Shown in pieces: positions 20,288-27,708 of a stretch of 64,000 bases of DNA. Made by a program: the position numbers and the translations under genes. The stretch's first letter is position 1. Each line of letters begins with the position of its first letter. Source of the stretch: Tsukamurella asaccharolytica (GTDB lineage: Bacteria; Actinomycetota; Actinomycetes; Mycobacteriales; Mycobacteriaceae); NCBI RefSeq assembly GCF_007858435.1, contig NZ_VIGW01000006.1, positions 185,643 to 249,642 on the forward strand, read 5' to 3'. The notes below the pieces were generated by a model that was not told the DNA's origin, did not search any database, and saw nothing but the letters and a program-made list of their open reading frames with translations.

Positions 20288-20860
20288 ATGGGGCTAAGGA
20301 TCGGTGGCGGGATCGGCCCGCTGCGCGGCAGCGTAGGAAAGGGCGGTGCGCGGATCGGGGTCGGCGCAAGCGTTGGCCCTGTGTCTGCATCGAAGTCCGT
20401 CCGAGTCGGCGGGAAAAGGAAGGGCGCGTCACGCCGGAAGGTCGCTTCCAAGCCCGCTCCTCCACCGTCGAAGGGGGAGCTCGCGTTTGGAGCCGCCTCG
20501 TTCTTCGCTGGGCGCGTCGAGAAGGGACGCAAGCGGCGTGCCAAAGAGCGTGAGCGGGAGATTGCTCGAGCGGAGGCTGCCGCGCGGGCCGAAGCCCGAG
20601 AGGCCGAGCGAACGGAACGTTGGAGGCTGGCAAGCGAGCGAGGCGGAGCCGCGGCGGGGGTGGCATCCGTCGATCGTGGCGTGCACGCCGCGATGGTCGC
20701 GCTGATGGCCTGGCTCAGATCCTTGTGGAACGTACTGGAACCAGTTGTCGTGACTGCCTCCGCTTACGTCATTACAATCGCGATACTTCTTGTGATCTTG
20801 GGAGTGCTCGTCATGCTGACGCCCCTTCGATACCCCCTTCTTGGGTGGCTAATCGGCTAG
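20288..20860 (+). CDS. DUF4236-like glycine-rich protein with coiled coil and C-terminal membrane helix
   Basis: 190-residue protein of composite layout. Residues 1-45 (MGLRIGGGIGPLRGSVGK, then GARIGVGASVGPVSAS) resemble DUF4236 N-terminal domains. Residues 45-130 are Lys/Arg/Ala/Glu-rich with a likely long helix (KGRKRRAKEREREIARAEAA). Residues 150-185 form one or two hydrophobic helices (VVTASAYVITIAILLVILGV). ATG 20288 follows GGGGG at 6 nt; an in-frame TTG at 20228 is an alternative. The 3' end overlaps the convergent parA remnant by 12 bp. Function unknown. Confidence 0.6.
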   Translation: MGLRIGGGIGPLRGSVGKGGARIGVGASVGPVSASKSVRVGGKRKGASRRKVASKPAPPPSKGELAFGAASFFAGRVEKGRKRRAKEREREIARAEAAARAEAREAERTERWRLASERGGAAAGVASVDRGVHAAMVALMAWLRSLWNVLEPVVVTASAYVITIAILLVILGVLVMLTPLRYPLLGWLIG

Positions 20861-21804
20861 CAACGAAATCTGACCCATATAGTCGAACCCCGCCGAGGCG
20901 ATGATTGCGATCGAGTCGTCCTCGGCGGCGTTGGTTCGCGGGAGACACGTTTGCGAGCACATACGCTGCGTCCAGGTCGAGTTTCGCGTACTCCTCCGGA
21001 GGTAGTAGGAAGTCCGCCTTGCTCAACTGAGGAATGAGTGAGTTGGCGATCGTTGAATCGAGCTTGTCGAAGTACTTTGAAACGCCATAGTCGGCAGGCC
21101 GCTTCGGATTCTGAATCTCTGCACCACGACTCCGAGAAACTTTAGTTTTGGCTCCGGAAAGGGGTAGTCCGCTTCTGCAAGTACCTCCAATTTATGCGCT
21201 CTTCTGGCCCATTCAATCCACTTTGGAAGTATTCGCGAGAGCGAATCGATAGCCATGACCGAAAAAACGTCCGGACTGCACGGCACTAAGCAATAATCTG
21301 ACGTTGCCACGAGGTTCTGGTTAATTGCGCCTAGTCCGGGGCTGAGGTCAACTATGACGTAATCGGCGTGGTACTTCTCAGCTGTAATCTGGAATAGATG
21401 CGAGAAGCTTCCGGGTAGGTTCCGCAATCTCTGCAGAGATTCCGAAAGTTGCTGCGCCACGCCAAGTGAAGTCTCGTCCTCTGCTAACGCAACATGCCCG
21501 GGGGCCAGGAATAGCCCTTCCTGTCCTTCGACTGGAACGCACTCGATTGGCTTAAGTGGTACTGGCCTGGATCTGAATGCGGGGTCCAGCGCATCCTTTA
21601 GATTCGAGCCCGGATTGTCCGCGTAGAATTCTTCGAGGGCGTCCTCGGCGCTAAGTTCAAGAACCAATCCCGTGAGGTTGCATTGTGGATCGGCGTCCAC
21701 CATGACCGCTCGGCTTCCGCGGGAAGCGAGCATCCAACCGAGGTTGAAGCAAGTGGTGGTCTTTGACACTCCACCTTGTTGTTAAAGAGTGTAATTATCT
21801 TCAC
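20849..21804 (-). pseudogene. ParA-family ATPase, disrupted by three frameshifts
   Basis: Reassembled from four minus-strand segments. GTG 21804 gives KIITLFNNK and, after a missing base near 21774, GVSKTTTCFNLGWML completes a deviant Walker A (KGGVSKTTT). The second segment carries VMVDADPQCNLTG and DYVIVDLSPGLGAINQN. A missing base near 21105 leads to DYGVSKYFDKLDSTIANS, then SKADFLLPPEEYAKLDL; an extra base near 20940 leads to TNAAEDDSIAIIASAGF and a stop at 20849. Each segment is well conserved, so inactivation is recent or the sequence has errors. No ParB partner is visible. Confidence 0.8.
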
Positions 21805-21984
21805 TGTAGATTGCTGTCTTCCGCCGCGGTGGCCAATTGATGACTGAGGATAGTTCGCGGGGGCGGTCCTGTAGAGGCAAAACACGGGACGTGGTCAACT
21901 GCCTAGCCCCGCTGGGGTGGTGCCGGGGTGGCAAGCTGAGAGCGCCGGATGGAGTGGGCTCAACCGGGCCTACGTGCGGTGATG

Positions 21985-22061
21985 TGGTGCCCCCACAGGG
22001 ATTCGAACCCTGACTATGCGGATTTTAAGTCCGCTGCCTCTGCCAATTGGGCTATGGGGGC
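21985..22061 (-). tRNA. tRNA-Leu (anticodon UAA)
   Basis: Cloverleaf on the minus strand: acceptor GCCCCCA/TGGGGGC, short D stem GCC/GGC with a GG-containing loop, anticodon stem GCGGA/TCCGC with loop CTTAAAA (anticodon TAA), T stem CAGGG/CCCTG with loop TTCGAAT, discriminator A, and encoded CCA at 21987-21985. The variable region is only five bases, so it looks class I although leucine tRNAs are normally class II with a long variable arm. The accessory segment begins directly at its 3' end, the usual integration side. Confidence 0.93.
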
Positions 22062-22099
22062 GCAGGGGGAAGCGTAGCGTGCGGCCCGCCGCCGGCGCC

Positions 22100-22142
22100 G
22101 TCAACACACGTTGACAGACAGGTGCTGTCAACGTAGATTGAC
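22100..22142 (+). promoter_or_regulatory. Operator array overlapping the HTH/ClpN promoter
   Basis: A 10-bp perfect inverted repeat, ACGTTGACAG (22108-22117) and CTGTCAACGT (22125-22134), 7-bp spacer. Half-sites alternate further out: GTCAAC at 22100-22105 and TTGAC at 22138-22142. The array contains a near-ideal promoter, TTGACA (22111-22116), 17 bp, TAGATT (22134-22139); transcription would start at or next to the GTG at 22146. Bound repressor would cover both promoter elements. Autoregulation by the HTH protein encoded next is inference. Confidence 0.75.
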
Positions 22143-22145
22143 GGC

Positions 22146-22352
22146 GTGAGCTCACCACCCACCCTCGTCGGATCGGCGGCATCGGAGGACCCTGCGGAGG
22201 GGCTCCGCGCCGTCGTCGCACTGCGGAAGCTGGCCGACCAACTCGAGGCGGTCCAGGTGTCCAACGCCCGGAACCGCGGCTGGTCCTGGCAGGACATCGC
22301 GGAACACCTCGCGGTCACCCGCCAGGCGGTGCACAAGAAATACGGCAAATAA
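22146..22352 (+). CDS. Small helix-turn-helix regulator
   Basis: 68-residue protein ending in a helix-turn-helix: NRGWSWQDIAEHLAVTRQAVHKKYGK, where DIAEHLAVTRQAVHKKY is the turn and recognition helix. An N-terminal helix (AEGLRAVVALRKLADQLEA) probably mediates dimerisation. Leaderless GTG start at 22146 (see operator). It lies 18 bp ahead of a ClpN-domain gene; this pairing recurs in actinobacteria, suggesting control of or by protein quality signals. Confidence 0.82.
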   Translation: MSSPPTLVGSAASEDPAEGLRAVVALRKLADQLEAVQVSNARNRGWSWQDIAEHLAVTRQAVHKKYGK

Positions 22353-22370
22353 GCCGGGAACAGGACTGCT

Positions 22371-22910
22371 GTGTTCGAACGGTTCACCAAGAGCGCCCGC
22401 GTCGCGGTCGTGCTCGCCCAGGAGGAGGCGCGCGAGAGCGGCGCCGACAAGATCACGCCCACCCATCTGCTCCTCGGAGTGCTCGGCACCGTCGACGGTC
22501 CGCTGCAGCGCGAGCTGGCCGGCGTGGGCCTGACGCCCGAGGTGGTACGCGCGCGCGCCGCCGGCCGCGTCATCACGGACAGCGATACCGAGGCCCTGCG
22601 GGGGATCGGCATCGACGTCGGCGCCGTCGCGGAGGCGATCGAGAAGCGCTTCGGCTTCGACATCCTGCGGCCCATTCGCAAGAGGTTCCGCGCCGGCCAC
22701 ATCCCCTTCGATCCCGCGTCGAAGCGGACCCTGGAACTCGCGGTGCGGGAGGCCGCACAACGCAAGGATCGCAGCATCGAGAGCGCCCACATGCTGCTCG
22801 GGGTGCTGCTCAGCGAGGATTCCGATTCGATCGCCGCGGTGGAATCGGCCGTGCCGCGCGACGACCTCCGCCGCGTCCTGCACGACCTCCTCGATCGGCC
22901 CGCGGCGTAG
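22371..22910 (+). CDS. Clp N-terminal (ClpN) domain protein
   Basis: 179-residue protein consisting of a double Clp repeat without any AAA+ ATPase module: FERFTKSARVAVVLAQEEAR and THLLLGVL in the first half, FDPASKRTLELAVREA and SAHMLLGVLL in the second, about residues 95-175. ClpN domains bind adaptors and substrates of ClpC/ClpA unfoldases, so this may be a substrate-recognition adaptor or sensor paired with the upstream HTH protein. GTG start 22371. Confidence 0.85.
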   Translation: MFERFTKSARVAVVLAQEEARESGADKITPTHLLLGVLGTVDGPLQRELAGVGLTPEVVRARAAGRVITDSDTEALRGIGIDVGAVAEAIEKRFGFDILRPIRKRFRAGHIPFDPASKRTLELAVREAAQRKDRSIESAHMLLGVLLSEDSDSIAAVESAVPRDDLRRVLHDLLDRPAA

Positions 22911-22968
22911 GCCCCTGCGCATCCGGCGCCGCACGGTTAAGCTGTTCGTAAAGACTGCGGTCGAAACC

Positions 22969-22995
22969 GGGAACTTTGGCCGCGGACTGAACGTT
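22969..22995 (+). promoter_or_regulatory. Candidate ECF-sigma promoter of the Bax-inhibitor gene
   Basis: GGGAAC (22969-22974), 17-bp spacer and CGTT (22992-22995) match the general GGAAC/CGTT pattern of the SigH/SigE-type extracytoplasmic sigma factors of mycobacteria. A start near 23003 would leave a 35-nt leader containing GGAAAGG before GTG 23038. A single match by eye, so only suggestive. Confidence 0.4.
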
Positions 22996-23037
22996 GAACA
23001 CCATGTACAGGTGCACGACCAGGGAAAGGACCCCACG

Positions 23038-23958
23038 GTGCGCGAAAGCAGCAACCCGATCTTCCGCGGGCTGACCAAGGAGACCCGCCAGCAGGCGCCC
23101 GCCGGCTATCAGCAGGGCTACCCGCAGCAGGGCTACGGTCAGCAGCAGGGATACCCGCAGGGCATGAACCTGGGGATGGGTGCCGCCGGCGCCGCCCAGG
23201 GCATGCAGTTCCAGCAGTACCAGCAGCCGCCGCAGGCCCCCTACCAGCAGGGCACGGACTCGCGGTCGATGACCATCGACGACGTGGTGACGAAGACCGG
23301 TAGCACGCTCGCCGTGCTGATCGCCTTCGCGGTCGCGGCCTACGCACTCGTCTCGGCCGGCATCGTCGGCGCCATGCCGCTGCTGCTGATCGGCGGCATC
23401 GGCGGCTTCGTGCTGGTGATGATCGCCAGCTTCGGCCGCAAGCAGGACAACCCGGCCATCGTGCTCTCCTACGCGGCGCTGGAAGGCCTGTTCGTCGGCT
23501 CGATCTCGTTCGTCTTCGCCAACTACGCAGTCAGCGGAGTCAGCGCCGGTGCGCTCATCGGTCAGGCCATCCTCGCCTCCATCGGTGTCTTCATCGGCAT
23601 GCTCGTGGTCTACAAGACCGGCGCCATCCGCGTGACGCCGCGGTTCACCCGCATGCTTTTCGCGGCGATGATCGGCGTGCTCGTCCTCGCGCTCGGCAAC
23701 CTGGTGCTCACCCTGGTCACCGGTGATGAGTCGAACCCGCTGCGCGGCGGCGGCACCATCGCGATCATCTTCTCGCTGGTGTGCATCGCGATCGCGGCGT
23801 TCAGCTTCCTGCTGGACTTCGACCAGGCGGATCAGCTGATCCGCGCCGGCGCACCGTCGAAGGCGGCGTGGGGCGTGGCCCTGGGCCTGACCGTCACGCT
23901 GGTCTGGCTGTATGTCGAGATCCTGCGCCTGCTGAGTTACTTCTACAGCAGCGACTAG
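23038..23958 (+). CDS. Bax inhibitor-1/YccA-family membrane protein with Q/G/Y-rich N-terminus
   Basis: 306 residues. The first 75 are a low-complexity Gln/Gly/Tyr/Pro region (QQGYPQQGYGQQQGYPQG). Residues 85-306 are the membrane domain with seven hydrophobic helices, including ALEGLFVGSISFVFANY and a final DFDQADQLI ahead of the last two helices, family-typical. Prokaryotic relatives mediate pH-sensitive calcium leak. GTG 23038 (MRESSNPIFRGLTKETR) follows GGAAAGG at 8-9 nt; upstream GTG 23011 lacks a site. Confidence 0.88.
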   Translation: MRESSNPIFRGLTKETRQQAPAGYQQGYPQQGYGQQQGYPQGMNLGMGAAGAAQGMQFQQYQQPPQAPYQQGTDSRSMTIDDVVTKTGSTLAVLIAFAVAAYALVSAGIVGAMPLLLIGGIGGFVLVMIASFGRKQDNPAIVLSYAALEGLFVGSISFVFANYAVSGVSAGALIGQAILASIGVFIGMLVVYKTGAIRVTPRFTRMLFAAMIGVLVLALGNLVLTLVTGDESNPLRGGGTIAIIFSLVCIAIAAFSFLLDFDQADQLIRAGAPSKAAWGVALGLTVTLVWLYVEILRLLSYFYSSD

Positions 23959-23970
23959 GTTCCACTCGTC

Positions 23971-24007
23971 CGAACGCCCCGCAGCCGCCCTGGCTGCGGG
24001 GCGTTCG
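23971..24007. terminator. Bidirectional hairpin terminator
   Basis: A 16-bp perfect stem, CGAACGCCCCGCAGCC pairing with its complement, around a GCCCT loop, between the convergent Bax-inhibitor and SGNH genes. There is no U-tract, as is common for hairpins at actinobacterial gene ends. Confidence 0.75.
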
Positions 24008-24022
24008 GCGTCTCGGTGCCGT

Positions 24023-24940
24023 TCAGTCCCGGCGCAGCGCGCGGGCCAGGCGGGTGGTCAGCCGGCGTGCGTCCGCCGTCTCGGAGACCTCCGGCGGCGA
24101 CGGGAGCGGTCCGTGCCACTCGCCGAGTGCAGCAAGCACCTCGGGGAGCAGCAGCCGCGCCGCCAGCTCGTAGCCCGCCGACGACGGGTGGAAGTTGTCC
24201 GGCGAGAACATGCGCTCGGGAGCGTCGAGGAACTCCGGCGTCAGGGTGTCGGCGAAGGGCACGGGGTGCCCGCCCGCGGCGAGCACGTGCGCCCGCTGCC
24301 GCGCCGCCAACTGCAGCCCGTACCGCCGGATCACTGACCGTAGCGGCTGCGGGATGGCCTGTACCACCCCGATGTCCGGGCAGGTGCCCACCACGACCTC
24401 GGCGCCCGCGCCCCGCAATTGGGCGACCGCCGCGCCGAGGCGTCGCGCCGAGGGTTCGATCGCGTTGAGCGCCGTGACGTCGTTCGCGCCGACGATGATC
24501 ACGGCGACGTCCGGAATCTGCTTCGCGATGAACGCCGCCTCGATCTGCGCCGCCAGCCCCTTCGACGTCGCGCCCACGATCGCCTTCACGGCGAGCCGCA
24601 CGGTCCGGCCCGTCTCGGCCACGACGCCGCGCGCGAGGAGCACGCCCGGGGTGTGCTCGGCATCGTCGACCCCGAGTCCGGCCGCGGTGGAGTCCCCGAA
24701 GACCATGAGGCTCACGTCGGCGGTGCGGTGTGGCCCGGGCCGCGTCACGGCGGTGGTGCCGGGGGAGTAGATGCCGTCCTTCGACGGTGCCTTGTCGGTG
24801 CGGTGGGGGATGACGGTGCGCGCGGTGCGCGCCTGCTTGTTCAGCAGCGCGTAGGCGCCCCAGGTGGCTCCGGCGCCGCTGGCGGCGGCGGCCGAGGTGT
24901 ACAGCGCGTCACGGGCCAGTCGGCTCCGGGAGTACCCCAT
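24023..24940 (-). CDS. SGNH/GDSL-family hydrolase
   Basis: 305-residue esterase-type protein. Block I VFGDSTAAGLGVDD carries the nucleophilic Ser, block III VIIVGANDVTAL the Gly/Asn, block V FSPDNFHPSSAGY the Asp-x-x-His pair. The N-terminus has one hydrophobic segment (TSAAAASGAGATWGAYALL), so it may be membrane-anchored. Position before cbs matches the GDSL esterase gene of the Mycobacterium locus. TAGATT on the minus strand (24952-24947) is 6 nt before ATG 24940: probably leaderless. Confidence 0.88.
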   Translation of the reverse strand: MGYSRSRLARDALYTSAAAASGAGATWGAYALLNKQARTARTVIPHRTDKAPSKDGIYSPGTTAVTRPGPHRTADVSLMVFGDSTAAGLGVDDAEHTPGVLLARGVVAETGRTVRLAVKAIVGATSKGLAAQIEAAFIAKQIPDVAVIIVGANDVTALNAIEPSARRLGAAVAQLRGAGAEVVVGTCPDIGVVQAIPQPLRSVIRRYGLQLAARQRAHVLAAGGHPVPFADTLTPEFLDAPERMFSPDNFHPSSAGYELAARLLLPEVLAALGEWHGPLPSPPEVSETADARRLTTRLARALRRD

Positions 24941-25010
24941 GCCGCCAATCTACCCACCGAGGCGGGCACCGGTCGCACGCCCCACGGAGCGTGAATGGGA
25001 CCATGGAGGC

Positions 25011-26393
25011 ATGCGTATCGCAGGACACGTCAGCGAGTTGATCGGCGACACCCCACTGGTGCGACTGAACTCCGTGGTGAAGCCCGGTTCGGGCCTGGTC
25101 GCGGCCAAGATCGAGTACCTCAACCCCGGCGGTTCCAGTAAGGACCGGATCGCGGTGAAGATGATCGACGCCGCGGAGGAGTCGGGTGAGTTGAGGCCCG
25201 GCGGCACCATCGTCGAGCCGACCTCCGGCAACACGGGCGTCGGCCTCGCGATCGTCGCGCAGCAGCGCGGCTACAAGTGCGTCTTCGTCTGCCCGGACAA
25301 GGTCAGCGAGGATAAGCGCAACGTCCTCAAGGCCTACGGCGCCGAGGTCGTCGTCTGCCCGACCGCCGTCGCGCCGGAACACCCGGACTCGTACTACAAC
25401 GTCTCCGACCGCCTCACGCGGGAGATCCCCGGCGCCTGGAAGCCGAACCAGTACTCCAACCCGAACGGGCCCGCGTCGCACTACGAGACCACCGGTCCCG
25501 AGATCTGGCGCGACACCGAGGGCAAGATCACCCACTTCGTGGCCGGCGTCGGCACCGGCGGCACCATCACCGGCACCGGTCGCTACCTCAAGGAGGTCTC
25601 GGGCGGGAAGGTCAAGGTCGTCGGCGCGGATCCCGAGGGCTCCGTCTACTCGGGCGGCACCGGCCGGCCGTACCTCGTCGAGGGCGTCGGTGAGGACTTC
25701 TGGCCGAGCGCCTACGACCCCGACATCCCCGACGAGATCATCGCCGTCTCCGACGCCGACTCCTTCGACATGACCCGTCGCCTCGCTCGCGAGGAGGGGC
25801 TGCTCGTCGGCGGCTCCTGCGGCATGGCCGTCGTCGCCGCGCTGCGCGTCGCCGAGCGCGACCCCGACGCCGTCGTCGTCGTGCTGCTGCCCGACGGTGG
25901 CCGCGGCTACCTGTCGAAGATCTTCAACGACAAGTGGATGTCGAGCTACGGCTTCCTCCGCGCGCCGCTGGACCCCAACGAGCAGGAGTCCCTCGTCGGC
26001 GACATCCTGCGCGGCAAGAAGGGTGAGCTGCCCGACCTGGTGCACACGCACCCGTCGGAGACCATCCGCGACGCCATCGAGATCCTCGCCGAGTACAACG
26101 TCTCGCAGATGCCCGTCGTCGGCGCGGAACCGCCGATCATGGCGGGCGAGGTCGCGGGCGCCGTCACCGAGCGGGAGCTGCTCTCCGCGGTCTTCGAGGG
26201 GCGCGCGAGCCTCGCCGACCCGGTGAGCAAGCACATGGGCCCTGCCTTTCCGCTCATCGGTGCGGGCCAGCCGGTCTCGGCGGCCAACACCGCGCTGCGC
26301 GAGTCCGATGCCCTCATGGTGATCGACGATGGCAAGCCCGTCGGGGTGATCACCCGGCACGACGTGCTGAACTTCCTCTCCCACGGCAAGTAG
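25011..26393 (+). CDS. cbs: Cystathionine beta-synthase
   Basis: PLP enzyme (460 aa) joining serine and homocysteine to cystathionine, first step of reverse transsulfuration. The cofactor Lys44 is in PGGSSKDRIA; PTSGNTGVGLAIVA is the substrate loop and GVGTGGTITGTGRYL the PLP-phosphate loop. Residues about 335-460 form two regulatory CBS domains (IEILAEYNVSQMPVVGAE; DDGKPVGVITRHDVLNFL). ATG 25011 sits one base after GGAGG, too close for a normal ribosome binding site, so the real initiation mode is unclear. Twelve bp from metB: operon. Confidence 0.95.
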   Translation: MRIAGHVSELIGDTPLVRLNSVVKPGSGLVAAKIEYLNPGGSSKDRIAVKMIDAAEESGELRPGGTIVEPTSGNTGVGLAIVAQQRGYKCVFVCPDKVSEDKRNVLKAYGAEVVVCPTAVAPEHPDSYYNVSDRLTREIPGAWKPNQYSNPNGPASHYETTGPEIWRDTEGKITHFVAGVGTGGTITGTGRYLKEVSGGKVKVVGADPEGSVYSGGTGRPYLVEGVGEDFWPSAYDPDIPDEIIAVSDADSFDMTRRLAREEGLLVGGSCGMAVVAALRVAERDPDAVVVVLLPDGGRGYLSKIFNDKWMSSYGFLRAPLDPNEQESLVGDILRGKKGELPDLVHTHPSETIRDAIEILAEYNVSQMPVVGAEPPIMAGEVAGAVTERELLSAVFEGRASLADPVSKHMGPAFPLIGAGQPVSAANTALRESDALMVIDDGKPVGVITRHDVLNFLSHGK

Positions 26394-26405
26394 AAGGGTC
26401 GAACG

Positions 26406-27578
26406 ATGAGCGAGCAGAAGAGCGCGATCGACAAGCATGCGGCGCAGGGCTTCTCGACCCGCGCGATCCACGCCGGCTACGAGCCCGACCCGCTGACCGG
26501 CGCGGTCAACGTCCCGATCTACGCCAGCTCCACCTTCGCTCAGGACGGCGTCGGCGGCATGCGCGGCGGCTTCGAGTACGCCCGCACCGGCAACCCGACC
26601 CGTCGTGCGTACGAGGCGAACCTCGCCGCCATCGAGGAGGGGACGTTCGGCCGCGGCTTCGCCTCCGGCATGGCCGCCACCGACTGCCTGCTGCGCGCCG
26701 CGCTGCGCCCGGGCGATCACCTGATCATCCCCGACGATGCCTACGGCGGGACCTTCCGGCTCATCGACAAGGTCTTCTCGCAGTGGGGTGTCGAGCACAC
26801 CCCCGCGCCCGTCACCGACGTCGACGCGGTACGTGCCGCGATCCGTCCCACCACCAAGCTGGTGTGGATCGAGACGCCGACCAACCCGCTGCTCAACATC
26901 GGTGACATCGAGGCCCTGGCCGAGGTGGCGCACGCGGGCGGCGCGAAGCTGGTGGTGGACAACACCTTCGCCAGCCCGTACCTGCAGACGCCGCTCACCC
27001 TGGGCGCTGACGTCGTTCTGCACTCGGTGACCAAGTACCTCGGCGGGCACAGCGACACCGTCGGCGGCGCGCTCGTGACCAACGACGAGCAGCTCGACAC
27101 CGACTTCGCCTTCCTGCAGAACGGCGCGGGCGCCGTGCCCGGCCCGTTCGACGTCTACCTCGCGCTGCGCGGCATCAAGACCCTCGGCGTCCGGATGGAC
27201 CGGCACTGCGACAACGCGGAGAAGATCGTCGAGTTCCTCTCCGGCCGCCCTGAGGTGTCGACGGTGCTGTACCCGGGCTTGGAGAACCACCCGAACCACG
27301 CCGTCGCGGCGAAGCAGATGAAGCGCTTCGGCGGCATGATCTCCGTGCGCCTCGCCGGCGGCCGTGAGGCCGCGCAGCGGTTCTGCGCGCGGACCGAGGT
27401 CTTCACGCTCGCCGAGTCGCTGGGCGGCATCGAGTCGCTCATCGAGCATCCCGCCGCGATGACGCACGCCTCCACCGCCGGCTCACAGCTCGAGGTCCCC
27501 GAGGACCTGGTGCGCCTGTCCGTCGGCATCGAGGACATCGGCGACCTGATCGCCGACCTGGAGAACGCGCTCGGCTGA
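26406..27578 (+). CDS. metB: Cystathionine gamma-synthase/lyase
   Basis: 390-residue Cys/Met-metabolism PLP enzyme. The cofactor Lys is in HSVTKYLGGHSD; YARTGNPTRRAYE, ETPTNPLLNI and VVDNTFASPYLQTPL are family blocks. With cbs next door it links homocysteine and cysteine; the synthase and lyase activities cannot be separated by sequence here. ATG 26406 follows GAAGGGTCGAACG. Confidence 0.93.
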   Translation: MSEQKSAIDKHAAQGFSTRAIHAGYEPDPLTGAVNVPIYASSTFAQDGVGGMRGGFEYARTGNPTRRAYEANLAAIEEGTFGRGFASGMAATDCLLRAALRPGDHLIIPDDAYGGTFRLIDKVFSQWGVEHTPAPVTDVDAVRAAIRPTTKLVWIETPTNPLLNIGDIEALAEVAHAGGAKLVVDNTFASPYLQTPLTLGADVVLHSVTKYLGGHSDTVGGALVTNDEQLDTDFAFLQNGAGAVPGPFDVYLALRGIKTLGVRMDRHCDNAEKIVEFLSGRPEVSTVLYPGLENHPNHAVAAKQMKRFGGMISVRLAGGREAAQRFCARTEVFTLAESLGGIESLIEHPAAMTHASTAGSQLEVPEDLVRLSVGIEDIGDLIADLENALG

Positions 27579-27631
27579 CGCCGCAGTAGCGCTGCGCGCC
27601 GCGCTGGTCGCGGAATCCGCTCCCCGCCGTG

Positions 27632-27650
27632 CTCCCGCGTCCCGCGGGAG
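27632..27650 (+). terminator. Hairpin after metB
   Basis: CTCCCGCG and CGCGGGAG form an 8-bp perfect stem with a three-base loop 54 bp after the metB stop. The sequence after it is not T-rich. It probably separates cbs-metB from the next gene. Confidence 0.45.
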
Positions 27651-27708
27651 TAACGACTCGGTCACCTTCTGAACCTTCGACTTCCGCTTTAGGGTTCGTG
27701 GGACTAAA

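Noticed and set aside
20849-21804. Programmed ribosomal frameshifting as explanation for the split parA
   Set aside because: No slippery heptamer or stimulatory structure at the junctions, and three events of mixed direction are needed.
18333-21985. Integrase gene or direct repeat of the tRNA 3' end marking an intact integrated element
   Set aside because: No recombinase motifs and no second copy of the tRNA 3' sequence were found in the window.
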